Positions 39,682 through 49,400 of a DNA stretch of 64,000 nucleotides are shown here, piece after piece. Location of the stretch: the NCBI GenBank assembly GCA_036675345.1, contig JAKFFE010000017.1, positions 496,001 to 560,000 on the forward strand, given 5' to 3'. Each line of letters begins with the position of its first letter. Position 1 is the first letter of the stretch. The position numbers and the translations under genes were made by a program. Below the pieces are notes generated by a model that was not told where the DNA came from, made no database searches, and saw only the letters and a program-made list of their open reading frames with translations. Origin of the DNA: JALYOC01 sp036675345 (lineage in GTDB: Bacteria > Myxococcota > Myxococcia > Myxococcales > Myxococcaceae).

Positions 39682-39748
39682 GCCGGCCGTTATAACTCCC
39701 CGGGACCGTTGCGCGATGAACGAGCAGGGAGGAGGGCGCCCCTCCGGC

Positions 39749-40726
39749 TCAGACCGGCAGGTAGCCCAGCGCCTCGGGGGACAGCCCCGGCTCCAGCCGC
39801 AGTGTCCGCGCCGGCAGCTGCTCGTTGACCTGCATCACCGCGCGCACCTCCCACGCCGGGGGCGGGTTGAGCGCGAAGCCGGCCTGCAGCACCCCGGTCT
39901 GGACCTGATCCACCAGCGCCTCGAAGTCGCCGATCGCCGCCAGATGCGGGTGGTCCGCCCGCTCCGGGTCGCGGATGCCCAGCACGGTGCGCAGCACCAG
40001 CGACTCCAAAAGCACCAGGTCCAGCCCCCGCAGGGTGGGATTGCGGGGCACCGCCTTGATGGTGGACAGCTCCAGCGCCTGGCGGATCCGCAGGATGCGG
40101 GCCCGGCCCTCGGGCAGCACCAGCAAGAACGCATGGTGCCCGGTGGCCAGCGAGGCCAGCTTGGCCTTCGCGTCCACTCGGCCCTGGGGCGTGCGCAGAT
40201 CGACGTCCAGCTCGTAGACCCGCGCGTACTGCGCCACCAGATGCAGGAAGGTCTTCTCGTCGAAGGTCGGCAGCGCGCGCAGCCCCCGGTGGAAGGGCGC
40301 CAGCCGCAGCCCCGGCTCGGAGAGGGGCAGCACCGCGGTCAGCGACGAGGTGCCGGAGGGAGGATGCAGCGGCCGGATCTCCAGCTCCTCCAGGGCCTCC
40401 TCCACCCGGCGACGAAAGCCGTTGGCGCCCAGGTTCCAAGCCCGCGCCACCCTCCCCTCGCCGCCGCCCTCCCAGTCGGGCGGACCGTGGCGGGTGATCT
40501 CCTCCAGCAGCCCGGTGAGCACCCGCTGATCGTCGGCGGCCAGGCTGGGCACCAGGGTTCCCTCCGCCGCGGGCAGCCCCCCCTCCTCCAGCGGCACCGC
40601 GTCCTCACCCAACCGCCCCACCAGGTACCGGACCGGGGGACCTCCGGCAGCGGTCACCTCCATCACGGCGAACGACTGGCCGGAGGTCCTGGAGCGGGAA
40701 TCGGGCAAGGGGAGTAGACGCGCCAT
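39749..40726 (-). CDS. DUF1015-like protein, 325 aa
   Basis: The order of blocks fits DUF1015: FDEKTFLHLVAQYARVYELD, ATGHHAFLLVLPEGRARILR, LDLVLLESLVLRTVLGIRDPE, then DFEALVDQVQTGVLQAGFAL and VRAVMQVNEQLPARTLRLEP. The usual end MPxKSTYFxPK is replaced by LPARTLRLEPGLSP, so it is a divergent member. DUF1015 relatives include free serine kinases, but activity here is untested. No signal peptide. The ATG at 40726 was preferred over a GTG 12 codons earlier; neither has a good ribosome site. Confidence 0.65.
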   Translation of the reverse strand: MARLLPLPDSRSRTSGQSFAVMEVTAAGGPPVRYLVGRLGEDAVPLEEGGLPAAEGTLVPSLAADDQRVLTGLLEEITRHGPPDWEGGGEGRVARAWNLGANGFRRRVEEALEELEIRPLHPPSGTSSLTAVLPLSEPGLRLAPFHRGLRALPTFDEKTFLHLVAQYARVYELDVDLRTPQGRVDAKAKLASLATGHHAFLLVLPEGRARILRIRQALELSTIKAVPRNPTLRGLDLVLLESLVLRTVLGIRDPERADHPHLAAIGDFEALVDQVQTGVLQAGFALNPPPAWEVRAVMQVNEQLPARTLRLEPGLSPEALGYLPV

Positions 40727-40807
40727 GGCCGCAAGGTGGGAGCGGTCCGACGCAGCGGCCACCGCCCCAACCCGACCGCTCCCCTGCCCGGCTACTCCCG
40801 GGGCAGG

Positions 40808-42211
40808 CTAGAACGCGTAGCGCAGGCCGGCGGTGAGGGTGAGGAACTCCTCCCGCGCCGAGCCGCCCTCGGCCCGGGTCCCAGCGCCGAAGAAGGAGTC
40901 CTTGAACAGCCCGTACTCCGCCCGCACCGCGTACCCCAGCCCCGCCCGGCCGAACCGGCCGGAGAGCCCGCCCCGGAGGCGAAGGGTGTCCGAGCCGACC
41001 ACCGCGCCGCCATGCGCCTCCCGCTCGGCGGTCCCCGGCGCGAGGCCAAACGCGTACAGCACCCCCGCCTCCAGCGCCAACCAGCGGCCCAGCAGCGGCA
41101 ACCCACCCTCCAGCCCCATCCCCGCCCCCAGCTTGCGCACGCTGTCGGTGCTGGCCGCGCCGGTGCCGGTGACGAAGCGCCGCGATCCCAGGCCCAGGCG
41201 GACGCCATGCCACGGCTCCAGCCCCAGGATCGAAACCGAGCGCCGGAAGAGCAGCTCGCCCCAGAACTCCTCGTCGTAGGAGGGGTGGTACTCCACCGCG
41301 CCGCTGCTGCCGGTCAGCCCCACCTCCAGGAAGCGCCGCGCGTAGCGGCCCTCGAAGCCCAGCCCCGCCAGCCGCGGGTCCACCGCCTGGAAGGGGAAGG
41401 TGGTGAGGGTCAGGCTGCCGCCGACGTACGGAGCGTCGGTGACGAAGCGCAGCCCGGCCGGTCCGGCGAACACCTGCCGGCCGCACTGCAGCGCGCCGGG
41501 ACAGAACTCGTAGGTGCGCCACACCGCCTCGGTCCCCAGGCTCAGCTCCAGCCCGGGAAGCTCGCCCGAGAGGAGGGGCGGGGCGCCAGGCAGCTCCCGC
41601 AACGGCCCGGCAACCGGAGGGGTGGCCGAAGGCAGCGACAGGCGCTCCGGCGCGGCCAGGCTCTCCGTGGGCTGGGCGATCACGATCGCGGTCGCGGGCC
41701 GGACCTCTCCACCGCTGGACCCGGCGGCGGGCTTCACCGCCTCTGCCTCACGGGGGGCAGCCACCGCGACCCGGACCGGAGGGGCAGCTTCGGGAGCGGC
41801 GCCCGCGGGCGCGGCCGCGCGGGGGTCGGCCTCGGTGCCCCCGCTCGCCGTCCGCGCGGGAGCCTCCGGACCCGGGAACAGCGCCAACACCTGGGCGGTG
41901 CCCTCCGCGGTCCAGCGGCCCTTGCGCAGCGGGGCCTGCACCCGCCCCACCCGCTTCCCGGCCCGATAGAGCTCGGCGGTGGCCGCCTTCCCCCGGACGC
42001 GGATCCACAGCACCGAACCGGCGGCCTTCCCCGCGCGCAGCGCCTGGGCCAGGGTCCTGGGCCGCCCCTTCACCGGGACCGCCCGGATCGTCGGCAGCTG
42101 GGTCAGCGAGGACAACAGCTCACGGGAGGCGCCGATCACCGCCACCTGCTCCTCGGCGGCGGCGGAAGGGAGCGCCAGGCTCCACAGCAGGATCAGCCCA
42201 AGCGCGCGCAT
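40808..42211 (-). CDS. Two-part outer-membrane protein, paralogue of the 20523-21893 gene
   Basis: A 467-residue exported protein: signal MRALGLILLWSLALPSAAA, small periplasmic domain (~20-110, with LWIRVRGKAATAELYRAGKR), Pro/Ala linker, then a beta-barrel ending LTAGLRYAF. The barrel end LGYAVRAEYGLFKDSFFGAGTR and the entry block VWRTYEFCPGALQCGRQ align with the outer-membrane protein at 20523-21893. It is the last gene of the long operon that begins with the porin and 13-haem cytochrome, overlapping the FG-GAP gene by one base. It could form the outer-membrane outlet of that system. Confidence 0.78.
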   Translation of the reverse strand: MRALGLILLWSLALPSAAAEEQVAVIGASRELLSSLTQLPTIRAVPVKGRPRTLAQALRAGKAAGSVLWIRVRGKAATAELYRAGKRVGRVQAPLRKGRWTAEGTAQVLALFPGPEAPARTASGGTEADPRAAAPAGAAPEAAPPVRVAVAAPREAEAVKPAAGSSGGEVRPATAIVIAQPTESLAAPERLSLPSATPPVAGPLRELPGAPPLLSGELPGLELSLGTEAVWRTYEFCPGALQCGRQVFAGPAGLRFVTDAPYVGGSLTLTTFPFQAVDPRLAGLGFEGRYARRFLEVGLTGSSGAVEYHPSYDEEFWGELLFRRSVSILGLEPWHGVRLGLGSRRFVTGTGAASTDSVRKLGAGMGLEGGLPLLGRWLALEAGVLYAFGLAPGTAEREAHGGAVVGSDTLRLRGGLSGRFGRAGLGYAVRAEYGLFKDSFFGAGTRAEGGSAREEFLTLTAGLRYAF

Positions 42212-45200
42212 CAGAACCCCAGGGGCAATGCGAAGGCGGTGCCGTTGCGGGCCCCGGTGCGGTTGCTGCGGGGGGCGCCGATCAGCAACTGGGGACGCTC
42301 GGTGCCGGCCGGCACCAGCTCCAGCGCCAGCCCGAAGTCTCCCACCTCGCGGGCGTCACCCACCACGTGCAGGATCTCCTCCATCGCCGAAACCGGGCGC
42401 CCGCCGCGGAAGACGTAGACCGCGCCGGTGGCCTGCTCCGATCCCTCCACCGTGTCCCCGGGCGCGCCCACCACCAGCACCGGGTGGGCCTCCCCGGGGA
42501 AGTTCACCGCCGCGGCCAGCGCGCGCCCGAAGGTCCGCACCCGCTTCTGGGGCACGAACGGCACCGGGGTCAGGTCCACGATCCCGCCCACCACCGTGGT
42601 GCCGCTGGCCGGGCGCCGGGCCGCGATCTGCGCCACGTCGTAGAGCAGCACCACGTCCTGATCCACCCCGCCCACCGGATAGCTGGTGGCGGAGATGGCC
42701 AGGTAGTCCTTCCCGTCGTCCAGGAAGCGCCCCACCCGGGCCACCGCCAACCCCAGCCCCAGGAACTGCACCCCCGCGTCCCGATCGGCCAGCTGCACCA
42801 AGGAGGGAACGGTGCGTCCGCCGCAGCGTGCCCCCCCGGGGTCGTAGCCAAAGGCGATCACCACCGAGGAGCGGGTGCCGGTGTCCCCCATCCGGAAGGC
42901 CACCTCGTCGCAGCCGTCGGCGTTCAGGTCCCCGATCGCAGTTACCCCGCTGGTGGCCAGAGGGTAGGTGCCGGTGAACAACGGATCGCAGCTCATGGTC
43001 AGCTTGTTCAGCTGCGCATCGTCCGGGGCCCGGCCCAGGAACAGCTCGATCCCGTTGCTGCGGGTGGCGGCCACGTCGCCCCGCCCGTCACCGTTGAAGT
43101 CGAACCCGCCCGCCACCTCCCGGCCGATCCCGCTGCGGGTGCAGTTGGTGGTGCAGCCGGCGATGGTCCGCGGCGCCCACAGCCGATAGGCGGACTTGAA
43201 GGTCCCGTCCGCCTGTCCCAGGTGGACCTGCACCCCGCCGGTGGCGCCGGTGGAGGAGGTCACGCACTCCGCCCGCTCCAGCGCGTAGAAGGGCGTGATG
43301 TCCGCGGCGCGCGATCCGGTGGAGGGGATCACCAGGTTGGGCGCGCCGATCACCAGATCCAGCCGACCGTCTCCGTCGAAGTCGGTGCTGGAGACGTCCG
43401 CCCCCACCTCGCGGCCGGCGCGGATCAGGGGAGCGCTGGCCCCCTCCGCGGCCACCCCGGCGGCGCCGGTGGGCAGCGGCAGCACCCAGGCCCTCCCGGC
43501 GTTGAGATCGTTGCCGTCGTTGTTCACCCCCGGGCCGGCGAACCCGGGCGAGGAGATCAGCGCGGTGGCCACCCCGGAGGCGTTGCGCAGCCCGGCCAGC
43601 TGCAGGCCGTAGTTCTCCTCCGCGGCGCGCGCCGGGATCGGCAGACCCACCCGGGGCCAGGCGTCAAAGGCGGCAGGGGACCGGGTCAGCACCTCCAGCC
43701 GGCCGGTGAAGGCGCCCTGGGCGGTGGAGGCCCGCGCGGAAAAGGACAGCAGGCCGGAGGAGGAGGTGGCCAGGGCCGTCCCGAAGCAGGAGGTGTCCGC
43801 CCCTTCGATCGCCAGCGGCGGTACGTTCATCGCCGTCCCCGCCTCCAGGGCGGTGAGCGGAAAGGCCAGCGCGCGGCCGGCGAGCCGAATCGAGGAGGCC
43901 CCGGTCCCGGCGGTGGCGTAGGGGGCGCCCAACACCAGCTCCGGCCCGGCCACCCCGTCCACGTTGGCCACGGTGAAGCTGCGGCCAGCGGCGATCCCCG
44001 CGTTGTTCCCGTAGAACCGCGCGAAGGCCTCGGCCCGTCCCAGCTGCACCGGCTTGGCCGCCGGGGTGCCCCGCGGCTGCTGGGCGGTGAGGTCGAAGAG
44101 GAAGATCCCGCCGGCGTCCCCGGCCGCCGAGCGCCCTCCGCTGGCGGTCAGATCCGGGGCGTCCGCGCGATCCACCGCCACCGCCAGCAGCGGCGGCCGG
44201 CCCAGATCCCCGGGGATGAAGCCCAGCCGGTAGGTCCCTTCGAAGGAGTCGGCCGGATCCCGCAGCCCGACGAACAGATCCGGCGCCGCCTCCCAGGGGC
44301 GATCCTGGGTGCGGCCAAAGAAGATCTGGATCCCCGGCTGGGCCGCGGCCAACGCCTGGCCGTCCACCAGCCGGTGGGTGATCGTCCCCAGGGAGGCCAG
44401 ATCCATCCGCCCGTCCCCGTTGAAGTCCGCCACCGCCAGCGACGCTGCGGACCGGGTCTGGGCGCGGGAGACCGCGGTCCCGTCCGGCTCCAGATCCCAG
44501 CCGGAGAGCCGCAGCTGCGCGTAGTCCAGGATCGCGCTCCCCGGCTGCAGCAAGAAGACGTCGATCACCCCCCGCCGGTTGCCCAGCGAGGCCAGATCCC
44601 CCAGCGGGGACCCCACCACCAGATCGTGATCGCCGTCCCCGTCCACGTCCTCCAGGGCCAGCGCGCTGCCGAACCGCCCGTTGCCGTTGCCGGTCATCGC
44701 CCGGCGCAGCAGCACCGGCCCTTGCTGATCGAAGCGGAACAGATGGACCCCGCCGGAGTCGGCCACGGTCACATCCTCATTGGGAGCGCCCACCGCCAGA
44801 TCCGGGAACCCATCGTGGTTGATGTCCCCCACCGCCAGCGCGGTCCCGAAGGAAGCGCCCAGCCCCCCGGTCCGGCGCCAACCGGGGGCCTCGGCGTAGC
44901 CCTGGGCAGAGCCCAGGAAGAAGAACACCGCGCCGCCCCGGGCCTCGCCCAGGTCGCTCTCCGGGACGCCCAGCGCCACGTCTTCGAAGCCATCGCGGTT
45001 GAAGTCCGCGGTGACCACCGCCGCCACGTCGGTCAGCCTGCCGTGGGGGACGGTGGGCCGGGTCAGCTCATCCAGCACCACCACCCGGGCCTCGGCCACC
45101 TGGTCCAGGAACGGATCATAGGCCTCCACGGTGGTGACCCCGGTCGCCTCCTCCGGGAAGGAGAGGACGCTGCCCACCAGGGTGCCCCACTCGCCGGGGA

Positions 45201-45873
45201 CCTTCTTGCGCCAGATCACCCGGTCGGTGGCGTCGGTGGCGGTCAGCAGCACCTGGCCCCCGGCGGGGGCGGCCAGGGCGTTGGGCTGGGCCCGGAAGGT
45301 GGCGCCGGCGCGGACCACGAAGCGCAGCTGCGCCTGGTCTCCCGAACCCTCGTCCACCACGTCGATCAGATCGGTGGCCGGGGTGGGACCGGCGGTGTAC
45401 AGCCCGGTCGCGGAGAGGGTCCCCCCGGAGCGGTTGTCGGTGAAGCTGAAGCGGGCGGTGCCCAGCAACCCGGCGGTGACGATCTGCAAGGTCCTGGCGG
45501 GGGGAAGCACCGCCCGGGAGGGCGCCGCGTCGAAGGCGGGCAACACCTCCAGGGCGCGCTCCGAGCGGGTCAGGCACACCTGGTCCTCCACGAACAGGGT
45601 GTCGGTGGCGGCGCTGGGCCCGGCCAGGTAGCGGTCTCCGCGGATCTGTCCGCCGGAGCCGCCGGAGGCCACCCCGAACTTGTAGAACCCGCTGCCGCCG
45701 GTGGCCCCCAGCGGGGCCGGGGCGTTGACCCGCACCCGCTGCAGGCTCAGCACCAGGGACAGCGGGGCCAGGGTGCCGCACTCCGCCAGCTCCGCGGGAG
45801 AGAGCACCCGGCCCCGACAGGCGGTGGCGGCGATCAGCGCCACCCCGCACCAGGCCAGCCAGCCACCCTTCAC
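42211..45873 (-). CDS. FG-GAP (integrin-like beta-propeller) repeat lipoprotein, 1220 aa
   Basis: A lipoprotein signal (LIAATAC, Cys19) precedes a large exported protein. It contains at least seven FG-GAP calcium-loop repeats, such as DFNRDGFEDVALGVPESD, DINHDGFPDLAVGAPNED, DVDGDGDHDLVVGSPLGD, DFNGDGRMDLASLG, DFDGDGRLDLVIGAPN, DFNGDGRGDVAATRSNG and DLNADGCDEVAFRMGD. These should form one or two beta-propellers that bind calcium and mediate adhesion or protein contact outside the cell. An N-terminal Ig-like part (~30-270) comes first. The start is GTG, overlapping the previous stop by four bases. Confidence 0.88.
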   Translation of the reverse strand: MKGGWLAWCGVALIAATACRGRVLSPAELAECGTLAPLSLVLSLQRVRVNAPAPLGATGGSGFYKFGVASGGSGGQIRGDRYLAGPSAATDTLFVEDQVCLTRSERALEVLPAFDAAPSRAVLPPARTLQIVTAGLLGTARFSFTDNRSGGTLSATGLYTAGPTPATDLIDVVDEGSGDQAQLRFVVRAGATFRAQPNALAAPAGGQVLLTATDATDRVIWRKKVPGEWGTLVGSVLSFPEEATGVTTVEAYDPFLDQVAEARVVVLDELTRPTVPHGRLTDVAAVVTADFNRDGFEDVALGVPESDLGEARGGAVFFFLGSAQGYAEAPGWRRTGGLGASFGTALAVGDINHDGFPDLAVGAPNEDVTVADSGGVHLFRFDQQGPVLLRRAMTGNGNGRFGSALALEDVDGDGDHDLVVGSPLGDLASLGNRRGVIDVFLLQPGSAILDYAQLRLSGWDLEPDGTAVSRAQTRSAASLAVADFNGDGRMDLASLGTITHRLVDGQALAAAQPGIQIFFGRTQDRPWEAAPDLFVGLRDPADSFEGTYRLGFIPGDLGRPPLLAVAVDRADAPDLTASGGRSAAGDAGGIFLFDLTAQQPRGTPAAKPVQLGRAEAFARFYGNNAGIAAGRSFTVANVDGVAGPELVLGAPYATAGTGASSIRLAGRALAFPLTALEAGTAMNVPPLAIEGADTSCFGTALATSSSGLLSFSARASTAQGAFTGRLEVLTRSPAAFDAWPRVGLPIPARAAEENYGLQLAGLRNASGVATALISSPGFAGPGVNNDGNDLNAGRAWVLPLPTGAAGVAAEGASAPLIRAGREVGADVSSTDFDGDGRLDLVIGAPNLVIPSTGSRAADITPFYALERAECVTSSTGATGGVQVHLGQADGTFKSAYRLWAPRTIAGCTTNCTRSGIGREVAGGFDFNGDGRGDVAATRSNGIELFLGRAPDDAQLNKLTMSCDPLFTGTYPLATSGVTAIGDLNADGCDEVAFRMGDTGTRSSVVIAFGYDPGGARCGGRTVPSLVQLADRDAGVQFLGLGLAVARVGRFLDDGKDYLAISATSYPVGGVDQDVVLLYDVAQIAARRPASGTTVVGGIVDLTPVPFVPQKRVRTFGRALAAAVNFPGEAHPVLVVGAPGDTVEGSEQATGAVYVFRGGRPVSAMEEILHVVGDAREVGDFGLALELVPAGTERPQLLIGAPRSNRTGARNGTAFALPLGF

Positions 45874-47354
45874 GGCAGGGCCCCCGACTGCGCCCAGCGC
45901 TGGATCAGGATCGACTCGGTGGGATCCAACGGACCGTCGGCCGGCATCCGCCGATCACGGAGGGCCTGGGAGATCAACGCCGCCTCCTGCTTCCAGGCCT
46001 CATAGGTGGAGAGATTATGCCCCGGGCCGGTGTCGTGGCACTTGGCGCAGCGGTCCACGTGGATCGGCTGCACGTCTGCCGCCCAGGAGAGCGGCGTGTT
46101 GTCCACCGGGCGGAAGTCGAAGGGCACCTCCCGGGTGGCCTGGGAGCCGTCCTCGTAGACGGCAGTGGCCCGCAGGGTGTGCAGCCCCTCGCTCATCCCC
46201 AGCAGCGAGTACGGCAACAGCGCCCCCTCGTCGGTGGTGCCGCCCATGCTGAAGGTGGGCGGCAGGGTCAGCTGCTCCTCCCCCTCCAACTCGTAGCGGA
46301 CCTGGGTGGGGACCGCGCCCGGTGGGAACAGCGCCGCGACCGAGATCTCGGTCAGCGACATCCGCTGGTTCTGGTCCAGCCCCAGCAGTCGGGGGATCCG
46401 CGCCCGCTGGACGATCCGCGGCAGGTCCCCAAAGCGGATCCAGGCGGCGCCGGCGGCGTCCGCGGCCAGCAGGTTGAAGCCGCCGGGGATCCCGTCTGCC
46501 ACGCTCCACCCGCCGGAGTTGGCGTCGAAGTGCAGCAGCTGGGTGCCCACCTCCGCCCAGAGGCTGCGGCCGCCACCGGCCACCGCGTCCACCGGACCGC
46601 CCAGGTCCTGCTTCTTCCAGCCCTGGGCGGACAGCCGCAGCAGGCCCGCCTTCCCCAGGGCCCACAGCTCGCCGGGCTGCTGCTGCGAGTCCCCCAGCGA
46701 CACCAGGGTGTGGATCTCCTCCTGGTCGCCGCTCCACAGCGAGGAGGGCCGGACCACCAGCTGTCCGGGCGCGGTGGCCACCAGCACGCTCAGGCCTCCC
46801 TGGTGCGCGAACCACACCCCGTCCGCCCCGTCCTCGGCGCGGCCGGCGGTGATCGCGGTCAGCCCCTGCACCGACTCCCCCTCCAGCTTCAGCTCGGAGA
46901 GCGCGCCATCCTTGACCCGGAACAGCCCCAGCCGGTGCGCCAGCCAGGCGGTGCCATCCTGGGACTCCGCCGCCCCCCTCATCCCTTCCGGGTCCAGCGG
47001 CTGGGACCACAGCGGCTCCATCACCCAGCCGGAGGCGGCCACGAACACCCCGCCGCTGGCCGCCACCAGGGTCCGGTGCGGACCCATCGGGAACAGGGCC
47101 CGCACCTCCCCCACCGGGGAGACGTTGGCGGGGTGCGGGTGGAGGGTTCCCCGCTGGCCATCGGCGCGGATCCGCAGCGGCGCCCCGTCGGTGCCCACCA
47201 GGATCGCCTCGCCCCGCTCGTCGGCGAAGCCGGGGACGGCGCGGATCCCCAGGCTGGACTCCACCACCACCGGGGCGAACGGTTCGTGGGAGGGAGCGCA
47301 GCCCATCCCCCACGCCAAGAGCGTGCCCAGACTCCAGATCGCGCGCCGCATCAT
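45870..47354 (-). CDS. Lipoprotein with C-terminal mono-haem cytochrome c motif, 494 aa
   Basis: A lipobox (LLAWGMGC) gives a membrane-anchored exported protein. Residues ~30-330 look like beta-propeller or sensor-like repeats (WLAHRLGLFRVKDGALSELK, LWALGKAGLLRLSAQGWKK). The C-terminal ~70 residues contain one haem c site, CAKCH, in IHVDRCAKCHDTGPGHNLST. The distal Met may be that of RRMPADG. It probably carries or senses electrons at the envelope. It is joined to the DUF1501 gene by a one-base stop/start overlap. Confidence 0.8.
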   Translation of the reverse strand: MMRRAIWSLGTLLAWGMGCAPSHEPFAPVVVESSLGIRAVPGFADERGEAILVGTDGAPLRIRADGQRGTLHPHPANVSPVGEVRALFPMGPHRTLVAASGGVFVAASGWVMEPLWSQPLDPEGMRGAAESQDGTAWLAHRLGLFRVKDGALSELKLEGESVQGLTAITAGRAEDGADGVWFAHQGGLSVLVATAPGQLVVRPSSLWSGDQEEIHTLVSLGDSQQQPGELWALGKAGLLRLSAQGWKKQDLGGPVDAVAGGGRSLWAEVGTQLLHFDANSGGWSVADGIPGGFNLLAADAAGAAWIRFGDLPRIVQRARIPRLLGLDQNQRMSLTEISVAALFPPGAVPTQVRYELEGEEQLTLPPTFSMGGTTDEGALLPYSLLGMSEGLHTLRATAVYEDGSQATREVPFDFRPVDNTPLSWAADVQPIHVDRCAKCHDTGPGHNLSTYEAWKQEAALISQALRDRRMPADGPLDPTESILIQRWAQSGALP

Positions 47355-48748
47355 CAGGCCAGCATCGCCGGGATCGGTCCGGTCCTCAGCTCCGCGGTGC
47401 TCAGGCCGGCGGAGGCCAGCACCGAGGCCAGCACGTGTTCGGGGAGGATGTTCAGCCCGTCCTGCTTGGGCTCGCCGGTCAGGAAGTCCACCCGGCCCGG
47501 CGACATCTGGATGTCTCCGGAGTAGCCGATCACCCGGTTGTGCTTCACCCCGGCGCCGATCAGCGCGCAGGAGGAGGTGAGGTGGTGATCGCGGCCGCCG
47601 GCGGAGTTGATCAGCGGGGTGCGGGCGAACTCGGAGAACACCACCACCGTGGTGTGATCCAGGAAGGTGCCGCCCCCCGGATGCGCGGAGGCGCGCAAAT
47701 CGGAGACCAGATCCCCCAGGGCGTTGAAGCCGCTGCGCAGCGCGGTGGCGTGGGTCTGCTGGGTCCCGAAGTGGGTGTCCAGTCCGCCCACCAGGTTCAC
47801 GCTCACGCACTGGGTCAGCCCCTGCTTGATCGCGGTGGCCGCCAGCGCCGCCCGACCGCCCGGGTTGTCGTAGGAGCCAGAGGAGGCCAGCCCGTACTGG
47901 GCCCGGACCGCGGCGTTCTCCGCCCGCTCGAAGCGGAACAGGTTGTCCAGCCGGCTCTCCAGGGTGGTGCGCACCTGGGTCTGGGACTCGCCGTACTGGG
48001 TGACCAGCCCGCGCGAGTCATACAGCTGGGACTCGCAGCTGACCGGGTTGCCGCGGAAGTCCACCAGCGCCTTCTCGATCTCCGAGTCCAGCGCGATCGG
48101 GCTGGGCGAGAGCGCCAGCAGCAGATCCGAGATCCGGTTCACCCCCAGCGCGCTGGCCGCGCCGTTGAACCGCTCGTTGTAGGACTCGATGTTGTAGGCC
48201 AGGTTGGGGATCGGGACCCGGGGCGCCATCTGCCCCACGATCTCGGTGGCCACCGAGGAGCCGCGGGGGGCGCTGCCCGCCGGGGCCTTGCCGGTGAGGA
48301 AGTACCGGTACCCCACCTCGTGGGCCAGGGTGGTCATGTTGATCCCCCGCACCACCAGCATCTGGTCGTAGTGATCCGCCAGCCGGCCGATCGCCGGACC
48401 GAAGGTGATGTTGGAGGGGGCGGCCCCGGCGCGGGTGGGCGGCACCACCACCTGCTTGGGGAAGCTGTTGTCGGTGAGCAGATCGTAGCCGGGGAGGATC
48501 CGCGTCTCCGCCAGCCGATCCGGGGTGAACACCGTCGGGTTGCGGGGATCAAACGCCAGCAACTGATCCCAGCCTCCGGCCAGATAGGCGAACACGAAGC
48601 AGCGGTCCGGGGGGGCGAAGGAGGCCGCCTGGGCGAAGGCCTTGAAGCTCATCCCTCCCAGCAGGCTGCTGCCCAGAAAACCGCAGCCGGCCTTGAGCAT
48701 CGAGCGGCGGGACAAGAACAGATCGGTGGAGGTCTTCTTGTTCTTCAT
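47354..48748 (-). CDS. DUF1501 family protein with Tat signal
   Basis: DUF1501 proteins are sulfatase-fold-like exported proteins, usually paired with cytochrome-containing DUF1549/DUF1592 proteins. This 464-residue member has a twin-arginine signal (LSRRSMLKAGCGFLGSSLLGG). Family blocks seen are CFVFAYLAGGWDQLLAFDP, MLVVRGINMTTLAHEVGYRY, VNLVGGLDTHFGTQQTHATA, TTVVVFSEFARTPLINSAGG and RDHH. Tat export implies folding, perhaps with a metal, before transport. AGGAGG lies six bases before ATG. It lies 10 bases after the upstream lipoprotein gene's stop, in one operon with haem proteins. Confidence 0.9.
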   Translation of the reverse strand: MKNKKTSTDLFLSRRSMLKAGCGFLGSSLLGGMSFKAFAQAASFAPPDRCFVFAYLAGGWDQLLAFDPRNPTVFTPDRLAETRILPGYDLLTDNSFPKQVVVPPTRAGAAPSNITFGPAIGRLADHYDQMLVVRGINMTTLAHEVGYRYFLTGKAPAGSAPRGSSVATEIVGQMAPRVPIPNLAYNIESYNERFNGAASALGVNRISDLLLALSPSPIALDSEIEKALVDFRGNPVSCESQLYDSRGLVTQYGESQTQVRTTLESRLDNLFRFERAENAAVRAQYGLASSGSYDNPGGRAALAATAIKQGLTQCVSVNLVGGLDTHFGTQQTHATALRSGFNALGDLVSDLRASAHPGGGTFLDHTTVVVFSEFARTPLINSAGGRDHHLTSSCALIGAGVKHNRVIGYSGDIQMSPGRVDFLTGEPKQDGLNILPEHVLASVLASAGLSTAELRTGPIPAMLA

Positions 48749-48758
48749 CGGGCGCCTC

Positions 48759-49400
48759 CTAGTAGGTCGAGAACCGCGGGTCGGTGAACAGGGCGATGCA
48801 CACCCCGGCCAGGGCGTGGGCGCGCTTGCCCACCGCCTGGGCCCGGGTGGCCAGCTGACGGAACAGCGCCGTCCACTGCTGCAGCTCGGCGCCCTCCAGC
48901 GGCCAGCCCCAGAAGCGGGTGCTCAGGTAGACCAGGTTGGCGGAGATCTGTTCGTCGGTGAGGGTGGTGAGGTTGGTCAGCGAGTCCGGCAGCTGCCGGG
49001 CCAGGATCCGCGCCGGGGCGGTGGCCGCGGCGATGTCCGCGTTGGCCTGGGCCACGCACACGCTGCGGGCCCCGTCCTCCAGGAACTTGGCGAACACCAG
49101 GTTCGGCTCGGCGGAGTCGGAGACCACCATCGCGAAGTCCGCCTCCCCCAGCGAGTCCGCCACCGCGGCCAGCCCGGTCCAGGGGCGGCCCACCGCGGCT
49201 TCGATCGACCGGCGCAGCTGTTCCACGGTGATCCGCCGCGGGGCGCGGCCCACGTTGCCGCCCTGCAGATCCGGATCCGGGAGCACCGGCAGATCCCCTC
49301 CCGGGGTGGCCACCGGCTCCAGGGTGGCCGGCTGATCCTTGGCCGGTGAACAGCCGGCGGCCAGCGCGGCCACCAGGGTGGTGATGATCAGGGCGCGCAT
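48759..49400 (-). CDS. Lipoprotein, 213 aa, unknown function
   Basis: The signal MRALIITTLVAALAAGC has a lipobox AAGC. The rest is mostly helical, with FAMVVSDSAEPNLVFAKFLED and a C-terminal block FRQLATRAQAVGKRAHALAG. It resembles small partner lipoproteins found in DUF1501 clusters, but I cannot name a family. Its start overlaps the DUF1592-type stop by one base, so it is translated with its neighbours. Confidence 0.75.
   Translation of the reverse strand: MRALIITTLVAALAAGCSPAKDQPATLEPVATPGGDLPVLPDPDLQGGNVGRAPRRITVEQLRRSIEAAVGRPWTGLAAVADSLGEADFAMVVSDSAEPNLVFAKFLEDGARSVCVAQANADIAAATAPARILARQLPDSLTNLTTLTDEQISANLVYLSTRFWGWPLEGAELQQWTALFRQLATRAQAVGKRAHALAGVCIALFTDPRFSTY

Noticed and set aside
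42367..46005. 1212-codon plus-strand open frame
   Set aside because: It is opposite the FG-GAP lipoprotein gene and shows only Gly/His/Arg/Pro-rich filler.
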